From: Alphaproteobacteria bacterium
Lineage (GTDB): Bacteria; Pseudomonadota; Alphaproteobacteria; Rhodospirillales; Rhodospirillaceae
DNA length: 8,131 nt
Direction: 5' to 3'
Assembly: GCA_015228695.1 (NCBI GenBank)
Contig: JADGDA010000106.1
Span: 1 to 8,131 of the forward strand
Shown: piece by piece, positions 1 through 5,269 of the stretch
How the letters are laid out: the number at the start of each line of letters is the position of its first letter
Position numbering within the stretch: the first letter of the stretch is position 1
Notes under the pieces: model-generated
Told to the model about the DNA's origin: nothing
The model's database searches: none
What the model saw: the letters and a program-made list of their open reading frames with translations, nothing else
Made by a program: the position numbers and the translations under genes

Positions 1-261
1 GCAGACGCCGTGCTTCTCGCACGCGGAGCCCGCGAACATTGGCAGGTCGAGAACGCCGTGCATTGGACGCTCGACGTCACCTTCCACGATGATCTCTGCC
101 GCCTGCGAACCGGCCACGGCCCGCAAAACATGGCCGTCATCCGCCACGCCGCCCTCAATCTGCTCATGCAGGCAAAGGGCAAAACCAGCCTCAAGGCCGC
201 TCGCAAAAAGGCCGCCTGGTCCCCGACCTTCCTCATGACGGTCCTCACCGCTTCGTCGTGA
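1..261 (+). CDS. ISAs1-family transposase, C-terminal fragment
   Basis: The reading frame is open from base 1, so the gene starts upstream of the window and only its last 86 codons plus the stop are seen. The fragment contains REHWQVENAVHWTLDVTF, then a D-D-x-C-R-x-R-T-G-H-G-P-Q-N-M-A stretch and a R-H-A-A-L-N-L-L segment. This is the conserved C-terminal block of ISAs1-family DDE transposases, in which the HW-x-VEN glutamate is the last acidic catalytic residue. The enzyme cuts and joins the ends of its own element. The family identification is firm. Whether the full gene is intact cannot be judged. It is unrelated in function to the genes that follow. Confidence 0.9.
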   Translation, partial: ADAVLLARGAREHWQVENAVHWTLDVTFHDDLCRLRTGHGPQNMAVIRHAALNLLMQAKGKTSLKAARKKAAWSPTFLMTVLTASS

Positions 262-279
262 TATGTTCACATGACGTTC

Positions 280-293
280 GAGCGATTCCCGTG
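280..293 (+). repeat. Putative right terminal inverted repeat of the ISAs1-family element
   Basis: GAGCGATTCCCGTG matches the recalled ISAs1-family end in 10 of 14 positions and lies 19 bases after the transposase stop, the expected place for this family. The matching left repeat is outside the window, so this cannot be verified here. Confidence 0.35.
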
Positions 294-303
294 CATACCG
301 AGG

Positions 304-540
304 TCATGTCGTCATTCCTCCCCTGCCTTTGTGTCGATCACGCGTTCCTTGCGTTCCATGGGCGTTCCTTTGGACAGTCCGTTGCGCATCATAATCTTCG
401 ACATCCAGCGGCTGGTTCACCTCGTCTCCGATGGCCTCTGCAGCCAGCCATTCGCGCAGGCGGGAGCACATGCCGGGAAAGCAGGCGGCTTTTTGCTCGC
501 AAGTTCGGTCGTAGGCCCGGCAGGATCGACGTTCCGTCAT
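304..540 (-). CDS. Small four-cysteine protein, last gene of leftward operon
   Basis: I do not recognise this 78-residue protein. Its start codon overlaps the helicase stop as ATGA (537-540), and a strong Shine-Dalgarno (GGGGGAG, 7 bases before ATG) precedes it. Both facts argue for a real, translationally coupled gene. The first 25 residues hold four cysteines (C7, C14, C20, C25, spacings x6, x5, x4) in a basic context, which could bind zinc. Then comes a short amphipathic stretch (about 26-35, SRLREWLAAE) and a polar, Arg/Gly-rich tail. There is no signal peptide or membrane segment. A longer frame extends upstream inside the helicase gene, but the coupled start is better supported. The stop lies about 10 bases from the inserted ISAs1 element, so the native C-terminus may have been altered. 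By position it may assist the helicase, but that is only inference. Confidence 0.65.
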   Translation of the reverse strand: MTERRSCRAYDRTCEQKAACFPGMCSRLREWLAAEAIGDEVNQPLDVEDYDAQRTVQRNAHGTQGTRDRHKGRGGMTT

Positions 541-2006
541 ACCGCCACTCCCCCGCGATACCGCGCGCGGGCGTCCAGGACGTGATCGACCCACCTTGGA
601 TTGTGGCCGTACTTGCGGGCAACTTCGAGCAACTGGTCCCGACTTCGGGCGTTGGCGACTTCGGCCTTCTTTCGCAGTTTCTCCGCATCGCGTTGCATTG
701 TCAGAGCCTTGGGATCAATCTGCTTCAGCTCGCCGGGTGCGAATTCGATCCCTCGCGCACTGGCCTCGTATTCGTGTCCGCAGATCGGGCATCTTGATGC
801 CGGACGATGCGCCGCGTAGCAGGAGGGGCGTTGACGGACGGTCGGCTCGTTCGGGCAGGAATTTCCCTTGCGCTTTCCTGCACCGCCTTCGAGCGACCAC
901 TCCCGCTCCTCGTCGGGCATCCCGTGACGTAGAACGTTGCCGACGTGATCGAGGATGATGGCGTGCCGTTTGCCGGGGGCGGGCCGCAAGGCACGACCTA
1001 CTTGTTGCAGAAACAGCCCCTCACTTTTGGTTGGCCGCAACAGAATGGCGGCGCCGACGATGGGGATGTCGGTTCCCTCGGAAACGATGTCGCAGGAGGT
1101 GAGCACCTGGACCCGGCCATCGCCGAGGGCTTGGATCAGGTTTTTCCTCTGGCCGTCCGCCATGTTGCCGTCGATACTTTCCGCACGGAAACCGGCGGCG
1201 GAGAATTCGGCGGCCACATGCCTGGCGTGCTCGATGCTGGTGCAAAACGCAATCGCGGGAACGCCGGGACAGATGCGCCGGTAGTGATCGACGGCGTCGC
1301 CGGTGATCGTGGGTTTGTCCATGGCCATGGCCAGATCGCCGACGCGAAAGTCTCCTCCGGTCACCCGAACGTCCTTGAGATCGGCGACCACCGGCGGCGC
1401 GTAGACCACCGATGGCACCAGGAACCCCAGGTCGATCAGCTCGCGGATCGACGGCCCCAGCACCAATTCGTCGAACACCGTCCCCAGGCCTTTGCCGTCC
1501 AGGCGGCATGGTGTGGCGGTAACACCCAAAATCCTCGCCTTGGGCATGGCCGTGATCACCTTACACCATGATCCGGCAGTGGAATGATGGGCCTCGTCTA
1601 TAACGAGCAGATCAAAGCCTGTTGCTCTCCGATCCCCCTTTGCGATCCGCCGCACCAGGGTCTGGACGCTTGCCACCTGCACCGGATCGTCGGTCGCGCT
1701 GTATCCAGGAGCAATGATCCCGTGGGCAACGCCGAGGCTCTCCAACGCCCGACTGGTCTGCTGAAGCAGCTCCTGGCGATGGACCAGGATGCAGATCCGG
1801 TTCCCCTTCCGGGCGGAGTTGAGAGCGAGAAAACAGAAGCAGATCGTCTTCCCGGCCCCGGTTGGGAGCTGAAGAAGCGGTGCCTGCTTGCCTGCCCGAA
1901 AGGCCGCGCACAGGGCTTCGACGCCATCAACCTGATAGGGGCGAAGCTCAAAGGCCATGGGCGGGTCCCAGGAGCGGATCACACTGAGGGAGATATTGCC
2001 GATCAT
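537..2006 (-). CDS. RadD-like superfamily 2 DEAH-box helicase with C-terminal zinc motif
   Basis: This 489-residue protein is an ATP-driven DNA (or RNA) translocase. It has the Q-like LRPYQ motif (21-25), Walker A PTGAGKT (48-54), DEAH (137-140) and TATP (163-166). The second RecA-like domain includes SEGTDIP (309-315) and the arginine-finger motif QQVGRALR (334-341). A cysteine cluster follows (C384, C396, C406-P-I-C409-G), like the zinc ribbon of RadD/YejH and many phage SF2 helicases, then a basic, possibly helical tail. I chose the start at 2006 because GGAGG lies 7 bases upstream and the ATG overlaps the stop of the Cro-like gene (ATGA). An internal Met17 begins the conserved core but has a weaker site. 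There is no methyltransferase or specificity gene nearby, so a restriction-enzyme motor subunit is unlikely. In a phage early operon it probably unwinds replication or recombination intermediates. Confidence 0.88.
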   Translation of the reverse strand: MIGNISLSVIRSWDPPMAFELRPYQVDGVEALCAAFRAGKQAPLLQLPTGAGKTICFCFLALNSARKGNRICILVHRQELLQQTSRALESLGVAHGIIAPGYSATDDPVQVASVQTLVRRIAKGDRRATGFDLLVIDEAHHSTAGSWCKVITAMPKARILGVTATPCRLDGKGLGTVFDELVLGPSIRELIDLGFLVPSVVYAPPVVADLKDVRVTGGDFRVGDLAMAMDKPTITGDAVDHYRRICPGVPAIAFCTSIEHARHVAAEFSAAGFRAESIDGNMADGQRKNLIQALGDGRVQVLTSCDIVSEGTDIPIVGAAILLRPTKSEGLFLQQVGRALRPAPGKRHAIILDHVGNVLRHGMPDEEREWSLEGGAGKRKGNSCPNEPTVRQRPSCYAAHRPASRCPICGHEYEASARGIEFAPGELKQIDPKALTMQRDAEKLRKKAEVANARSRDQLLEVARKYGHNPRWVDHVLDARARYRGGVAV

Positions 2007-2278
2007 GGCTCGGCCTCCGACGGCGTTGGAGGTTTTCCAGCCGGACCAAGGCCAATTTCCGCGCCAGAACCCTCTATGGCCGGGCTGGAAAAGAAGTCGG
2101 CGGGCTGCATTGCAATCCCTATCTCCCGCGCGCGCCGAAGGACGAAGTCATGGTGGCGCGCAGGGATAAATCCACCCTGCATCCACCGTTGGCATGTCGA
2201 AACCGGCTTGCCGAGAGCCCGAGCCATGGGGCGGAGGCCGCCGAATTTCTTGGCTATGTGCTTTGATTGCGTTTCCAT
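2003..2278 (-). CDS. Cro/YdaS-like helix-turn-helix protein
   Basis: This 91-residue protein probably binds DNA and is the first gene of the leftward operon. Residues 8-50 (IAKKFGGLRPMARALGKPVS, then T-C-Q-R-W) have the form seen in short Cro/YdaS-type phage regulators: a helix, the G-G-x-x-x-M/L-A-x-x-L-G turn, a recognition helix ending in Q-R-W, and a G-x-I-P-A-R-H-H strand/turn. The last ~25 residues are Pro/Gly-rich and probably disordered. It lies divergent to a CI-like repressor, the classical place for Cro. The start at 2278 is where the family similarity begins. It has no Shine-Dalgarno, and the upstream in-frame ATGs at 2320 and 2377 have none either, so a leaderless mRNA is possible. 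Its stop overlaps the helicase start (ATGA, 2003-2006), so the two are translationally coupled. The Cro role is inferred from fold and position. Confidence 0.75.
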   Translation of the reverse strand: METQSKHIAKKFGGLRPMARALGKPVSTCQRWMQGGFIPARHHDFVLRRAREIGIAMQPADFFSSPAIEGSGAEIGLGPAGKPPTPSEAEP

Positions 2279-2280
2279 GC

Positions 2281-2293
2281 GCGCATGATGCGC
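2281..2293. promoter_or_regulatory. Operator copy 1 (GCGCA TGA TGCGC)
   Basis: This is a perfect 5-3-5 inverted repeat, 3 bases upstream of the Cro-like start codon and over the proposed leftward -10 box. It is identical in both arms to the copies at 2315 and 3204. The likely ligand is the CI-like repressor, the Cro-like protein, or both. Confidence 0.65.
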
Positions 2294-2314
2294 ACGAAAC
2301 GCGGATCGCCTCAA
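2285..2314 (-). promoter_or_regulatory. Putative leftward promoter giving a leaderless transcript
   Basis: On the minus strand TTGAGG (2314-2309) and CATCAT (2290-2285) are separated by 18 bases, a fair sigma-70 match (4 of 6 in each box). Initiation 7 bases past the -10 box would fall on the A of the ATG at 2278, which fits the absence of a ribosome site there. One perfect GCGCA-N3-TGCGC operator overlaps the -10 box and another lies directly behind the -35 box, so repressor binding would block polymerase. This is a by-eye call. Confidence 0.35.
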
Positions 2315-2327
2315 GCGCATCGTGCGC
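2315..2327. promoter_or_regulatory. Operator copy 2 (GCGCA TCG TGCGC)
   Basis: This is the second perfect copy of the inverted repeat, with its centre 34 bases from copy 1. It lies just upstream of the proposed leftward -35 box, between the divergent genes. Confidence 0.65.
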
Positions 2328-2342
2328 AACGAAAAACGTCTG

Positions 2343-2355
2343 GCCCTGCGTGCGC
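2343..2355. promoter_or_regulatory. Degenerate operator copy 3 (GCCCT GCG TGCGC)
   Basis: The right arm is perfect and the left arm is degenerate, with 8 of 10 specified bases matching. Its centre is 28 bases from copy 2, continuing the series. It would lie in the -35 region of a rightward promoter for the repressor gene. Support comes mainly from the regular spacing. Confidence 0.4.
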
Positions 2356-2369
2356 AAAACAGGTACGCT

Positions 2370-3089
2370 ATGCGCATGATGAGAAACTTGGTGTCACATA
2401 AACTGAAAGCGCTACGTCAGTCGGCGGGCCTGTCGATCCGGGCGGTTTCAGAAGCGCTCGGATGGAGCTTGTCGTCATATTCGCACTATGAGCTGAGGTT
2501 CAACGGCGAATACCTGCCGGTCGACAAGGCGCACGAAATCGCGTCCGCCCTGGCGAAGCATGGCGTCGATCCTGCTGATGTTCTTGCCCTGGCGGGGATC
2601 GCCCCGATTGCAAGACCGTCCACCTCTGATGCGTCCGCATCCACGGATCGAGACTCGTGTGAGCAGGACGACACCGCCATCCATGTTCCCGCCTACGACC
2701 TGGGCCTGTCGGCTGGCCCCGGCACATGGTGCGAGAATGACCCTGAGCCAGCATGGATGGAGTCGTTTGATCGGCGATGGTTGCGCCGGATCACGTCAGC
2801 TCAACCCAATCAGCTGGTGTTGGTGCTCGTGAGCGGCGACTCGATGGAGCCAACTCTTCGCGACGGTGATCAGATATTGGTTGACAGGTCGGTGAACGCT
2901 GTCTCCCGTGACGGCGTCTATGCGGTCAGGTTCAACGACAATTTACTCGTGAAGCGCATTACGGTCGACATTCGCTCGGGCCACTTTACCGTCGCCAGCG
3001 ACAATACGCGCTACGATTCATTCCATGATGTCCAGAGCGAGGAATTGCGCATCATCGGTATCGTGGTTTGGGCCGGCCGAAGGATGTGA
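2370..3089 (+). CDS. CI/LexA-like repressor with S24 self-cleavage domain
   Basis: This 239-residue protein is a two-domain phage repressor. Residues about 11-41 form a helix-turn-helix (KLKALRQSAGLSIRAVSEAL), followed by an Asp/Ser-rich linker (84-102). Residues 104-239 are an S24 peptidase domain. It shows an Ala115-Gly116 cleavage-type site (LSAGPG), the nucleophile Ser158 in SGDSMEPTL, and the base Lys195 in NLLVKRI. The Ser-Lys gap of 37 residues equals that of LexA. The protein should dimerise, repress the element's promoters, and cut itself when stimulated by RecA after DNA damage. The start is uncertain. ATG 2370 has AGG 6 bases upstream, ATG 2376 would suit a leaderless mRNA, and ATG 2379 is also possible. 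An inverted-repeat operator overlaps these starts, suggesting autoregulation. The gene faces away from the Cro-like gene. Confidence 0.9.
   Translation: MRMMRNLVSHKLKALRQSAGLSIRAVSEALGWSLSSYSHYELRFNGEYLPVDKAHEIASALAKHGVDPADVLALAGIAPIARPSTSDASASTDRDSCEQDDTAIHVPAYDLGLSAGPGTWCENDPEPAWMESFDRRWLRRITSAQPNQLVLVLVSGDSMEPTLRDGDQILVDRSVNAVSRDGVYAVRFNDNLLVKRITVDIRSGHFTVASDNTRYDSFHDVQSEELRIIGIVVWAGRRM
2372..2384. promoter_or_regulatory. Degenerate operator copy 4 at the repressor start
   Basis: GCGCA TGA TGAGA has a perfect left arm and a half-matching right arm (8 of 10 overall). It covers the candidate repressor start codons, and its centre is 29 bases from copy 3. Binding here would let the repressor limit its own synthesis. 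Confidence 0.4.
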
Positions 3090-3203
3090 CGGTCAGCCCT
3101 CCGCACAAAGCCCACTCCACCTCGCGTTTACCTCCTCCGCAGCCACTCCCGTCATGGCCTGTTTTGCCGCCGGTACCGCAGGGCGTGGCGACCACCGTTG
3201 AGT

Positions 3204-3216
3204 GCGCACATTGCGC
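3204..3216. promoter_or_regulatory. Operator copy 5 (GCGCA CAT TGCGC)
   Basis: This is the third perfect copy of the inverted repeat. It lies about 80 bases ahead of the nuclease gene and next to a possible -35 box. Finding the same site here and in the divergent region links the recombination operon to the same regulator. Confidence 0.6.
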
Positions 3217-3228
3217 CTGACGGAGAAT

Positions 3229-3241
3229 GCGCCATGTGCGC
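3229..3241. promoter_or_regulatory. Operator copy 6 (GCGCC ATG TGCGC)
   Basis: Nine of ten specified bases match, with the centre 25 bases from copy 5. An overlapping partial site (GCGCA CGA TGCCT, 3238-3250) shares its right arm, so the region may hold more than one binding register. Confidence 0.5.
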
Positions 3242-3261
3242 ACGATGCCTCTCCGCTGAAT

Positions 3262-3274
3262 GCGCACTTTGAGG
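3262..3274. promoter_or_regulatory. Degenerate operator copy 7 (GCGCA CTT TGAGG)
   Basis: The left arm is perfect and the right arm matches 3 of 5 bases. It lies just upstream of the ribosome site of the nuclease gene. It is the weakest of this cluster and is included because it continues the spacing. Confidence 0.35.
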
Positions 3275-3283
3275 GAGGGGGGG

Positions 3284-4201
3284 ATGGGAGACAGGGCGGC
3301 AAGCTGGCCGATCAACCGGCATCCCGGCGGAGCGCCATCATTGCCGGAATCGTGGGCCACCTCCATGGCTGCCCCCCTCAGCGCCCTCCGCGCCTCAATG
3401 CTCCCCTCCTGGCCCGACTGTCCGCGCCGGGGAGCGGCCAAGCAATGGCGGCGCGACATCAACGCCTCCGGATATCACCTGCGGGAGTCCCGCTCCAGCG
3501 TTGGTGCCGCCGTCGGCACCGCCGTGCATGCGGCTGCCGCGCATTTTCTGCCGATATGGACGGAACCCGGCGCGGTGTCCGCCGCCGTGGAGGTGGCTGT
3601 TCTGTCATTCCGGGCCGATTCCGCCCAGGGGATGGTGTGGGACAAGAACAACATCGCGACCCCGAACATTGCCGAGTTTCAGATCCGGCGCATGGTTGCT
3701 GTTTACGCTGAGCATGTGGCCCCGCACGTCCAGCCCGCTCTTGTCGAGCAAGCTCTGCAGGTGTCCATCGGCGGCGGGTTTTGGCTCTCCGGCCATGCCG
3801 ACATCATCGTCACCGGCACCAGGGTGGTGCGCGATCTGAAAACCGGGGCGCAGATGCGGTCGTACCAGGCCCAGCTTGGCGGGTATTCGCTGCTGGTCCG
3901 CTCCCAGCCCGAGCCCATCGATGTGGCGGGCGTTGCGGTCGATTTTATCCGCCGCACCCCGAAGACGAAACCTCAAAATATGCCGGTAAGCGAGGCCCTC
4001 AATCTCGACGTGGCCGAACGCACGGCGTGGTCGGTGATCGGACATATCAAGGCTGCCGTCACCGAATTCCGCCGCCGCCTCGTTTGCGGCATTGAGCCGC
4101 CCGAGGAAGCCTTCCTTGCCAATCCGATGAGCCAGATGTGCCACGCCGATTATTGCCCAGCGCACGGCATCGACTTTTGTCCGTTAGGGAGACACCCATG
4201 A
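3284..4201 (+). CDS. RecB/Cas4-type PD-(D/E)XK nuclease, probable Fe-S protein
   Basis: This 305-residue protein is probably a DNA exonuclease that resects ends for recombination. The RecB-type active-site motifs occur in order: H82 in GTAVH, D173 in SGHAD, D184-L-K186 (DLKTG), and Q197/Y201 in QAQLGGY. One cysteine near the N-terminus (C46, in WPDCPRRG) and three at the C-terminus (C286-x4-C291-x7-C299) mirror the one-plus-three cysteine arrangement that holds the 4Fe-4S cluster in AddB and Cas4, though the C-terminal spacing differs. I chose the start at 3284 because a strong GGGAGG site lies 5 bases upstream. An ATG at 3260 falls inside an operator, and Met28 lacks a ribosome site. The gene opens the rightward operon, and its stop overlaps the next start (ATGA). 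No cas1 or CRISPR array is present, so a Cas4 role is unlikely. Confidence 0.82.
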   Translation: MGDRAASWPINRHPGGAPSLPESWATSMAAPLSALRASMLPSWPDCPRRGAAKQWRRDINASGYHLRESRSSVGAAVGTAVHAAAAHFLPIWTEPGAVSAAVEVAVLSFRADSAQGMVWDKNNIATPNIAEFQIRRMVAVYAEHVAPHVQPALVEQALQVSIGGGFWLSGHADIIVTGTRVVRDLKTGAQMRSYQAQLGGYSLLVRSQPEPIDVAGVAVDFIRRTPKTKPQNMPVSEALNLDVAERTAWSVIGHIKAAVTEFRRRLVCGIEPPEEAFLANPMSQMCHADYCPAHGIDFCPLGRHP

Positions 4202-5259
4202 CCTCAATCAGCCCAGTCCAAATTCCCGATCCCCGGCGCTCCCTGTCCATCAAGGGGCTGATGCCGGGGCTTTCCGAGCGCGGCAAGATCAAAATCGGCA
4301 TGAAAGGGGCCATGAAAGAGAGCCAGAACGGTAAATCCTTCCAGGCACCGCAAAAACTCGACCATTTTGTCGTCACCACCCTGCAACGGGGACCGGACGG
4401 CAACTTTCTGCGCGATGAATCCGTGCATAAGCGGATCGGCGACAGGCCGACGGAGATTCCGGTGCGCCTGCTCTACGACGACAGCGAGCTGGATTTTCAG
4501 AGCCGCTATGTCTGCTTTCGGGGCCAGACTCTGTGGTGCTCGGGCGACGGCGATAATGCATCGCGCCTGCGCCAGGCCAACAGTTTTGAACGCGACATCG
4601 TGCCGTGCGCCAATGGCGGCTGTTTGCTGGCGGACCCGGCGCATCAGGACAAGGACAGGCTCAGGTGCAAGATGAACGGCACCCTGTCCGTCATCATCGA
4701 CGGAGCTGGCGTCGTCGGCGGGGTGTGGAAATTCCGCACCACATCGTTCAATTCGGTGGTCGGGATCATGTCGTCGCTGGCTCTGATCAAGCGCGTCACC
4801 GGCGGGCCGTTGGCCGGGATTCCCCTGATGCTCACGCTGTCGCCGAAGACGGGGATTACTCCCGATGGGAAGTCGGCGCTGGTCTACGTCGTCGGCCTGG
4901 AGTACCGGGGTATGCCCGATGATCTGCAGGAACTCGGCTATCAGCGGGCTCTGAAGATGGCTACCCACGCGACCCGGATCGAGCAGATCGAGTCCGAGGC
5001 GCTCCGCACGCTGCGCGCGCTGCCGATCCCTGAGCTGGATGAGGACAAAGAGGATCTCGTTGCTGAATACGATCCGGGTCAAGCCGTGAAAGTGACGGAT
5101 AACGGCACCCAGGAAGCTGGTTCCCTGGTCGAACCGAAGGCCCGTAAACGCAAGGCCGCAGTGGAACCCGTGGAGGTGTCTGCCGACGAGACACCGCCGG
5201 AGCAGGCCGCCAACGTCGATGACACCGATGACGGCGGCGAACCCGCCGACCTGTTTTAG
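4198..5259 (+). CDS. Gp3-like phage protein with SSB-like acidic tail
   Basis: This 353-residue protein resembles the family often labelled 'recombination directionality factor-like' or 'hydrolase or metal-binding protein' in phage-like regions. That rests on memory of the family style: KIKIGMKG at 30-37, KLDHFVVTT at 53-61, IPVRLLYDD at 87-95, CSGDG at 114-118, and the long VGGVWKFRTTSFN to GGPLAGIPLMLT block. Cysteines C106, C114, C137, C142 and C157 could bind a metal ion. The last ~80 residues are low-complexity: a basic patch (KARKRKAA), then an acidic end closing in D-D-G-G-E-P-A-D-L-F, much like the SSB tail that recruits partner proteins. I infer a single-strand-binding or recombination-accessory role; a true directionality factor would need a partner integrase, absent here. 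It has an AGGGAG ribosome site 6 bases before ATG and an ATGA overlap with the nuclease gene. Confidence 0.75.
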   Translation: MTSISPVQIPDPRRSLSIKGLMPGLSERGKIKIGMKGAMKESQNGKSFQAPQKLDHFVVTTLQRGPDGNFLRDESVHKRIGDRPTEIPVRLLYDDSELDFQSRYVCFRGQTLWCSGDGDNASRLRQANSFERDIVPCANGGCLLADPAHQDKDRLRCKMNGTLSVIIDGAGVVGGVWKFRTTSFNSVVGIMSSLALIKRVTGGPLAGIPLMLTLSPKTGITPDGKSALVYVVGLEYRGMPDDLQELGYQRALKMATHATRIEQIESEALRTLRALPIPELDEDKEDLVAEYDPGQAVKVTDNGTQEAGSLVEPKARKRKAAVEPVEVSADETPPEQAANVDDTDDGGEPADLF

Positions 5260-5269
5260 GGGGGCGATC

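Larger units (their letters stand above)
1..293 (+). mobile_element. ISAs1-family insertion sequence, right part only
   Basis: The window opens inside an insertion sequence whose transposase tail is of the ISAs1 type. After the transposase stop there are about 30 noncoding bases. They end in GAGCGATTCCCGTG at 280-293, which resembles the usual ISAs1-family terminal repeat read outward (ATGCGATTGCCCTG as I recall it, 10 of 14 matching). I therefore place the right end near 293. The left end and target duplication lie outside the window, so the boundary is an inference. The element sits about 10 bases past the stop codon of the leftward operon's last gene. Confidence 0.7.
3090..3283 (+). promoter_or_regulatory. 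Control region in front of the recombination operon
   Basis: I find no convincing gene on either strand here. The first ~100 bases show nothing I can name, and there is no clear terminator after the repressor. The second half holds the repeated GCGCA-N3-TGCGC sites at 3204, 3229 and 3262 (listed separately). A weak promoter candidate is TTGAGT (3198-3203) with GAGAAT (3223-3228), but the 19-base spacer is long. A strong purine-rich ribosome site (GAGGGAGG followed by Gs) ends the region. Confidence 0.5.

Noticed and set aside
537..2278. Restriction-modification or toxin-antitoxin reading of the HTH plus helicase pair
   Set aside because: No methyltransferase, specificity subunit or toxin-like gene is present, and the divergent CI-like repressor makes a phage early operon simpler.
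945..2288. Plus-strand open frames at 945-1571 and 1584-2288 opposite the helicase
   Set aside because: The minus strand carries all helicase motifs in order. The plus-strand products have no recognisable domain.
2281..2384. Repeats in the divergent region as a CRISPR array or replication iterons
   Set aside because: The units are only 13 bases, inverted rather than direct, with uneven spacing. They recur at a second promoter region, which fits operators better.
3052..3462. Minus-strand open frame across the second control region
   Set aside because: It overlaps the repressor end, the operator cluster and the nuclease start. Its product is Arg/Gly-rich with no motif and no ribosome site that I can support.
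3503..3520. Hairpin GGTGCCG-CCGT-CGGCACC as a terminator or attenuator
   Set aside because: It is inside the nuclease coding region, has no T run and falls on Gly/Ala/Val codons, so it is probably coincidental.
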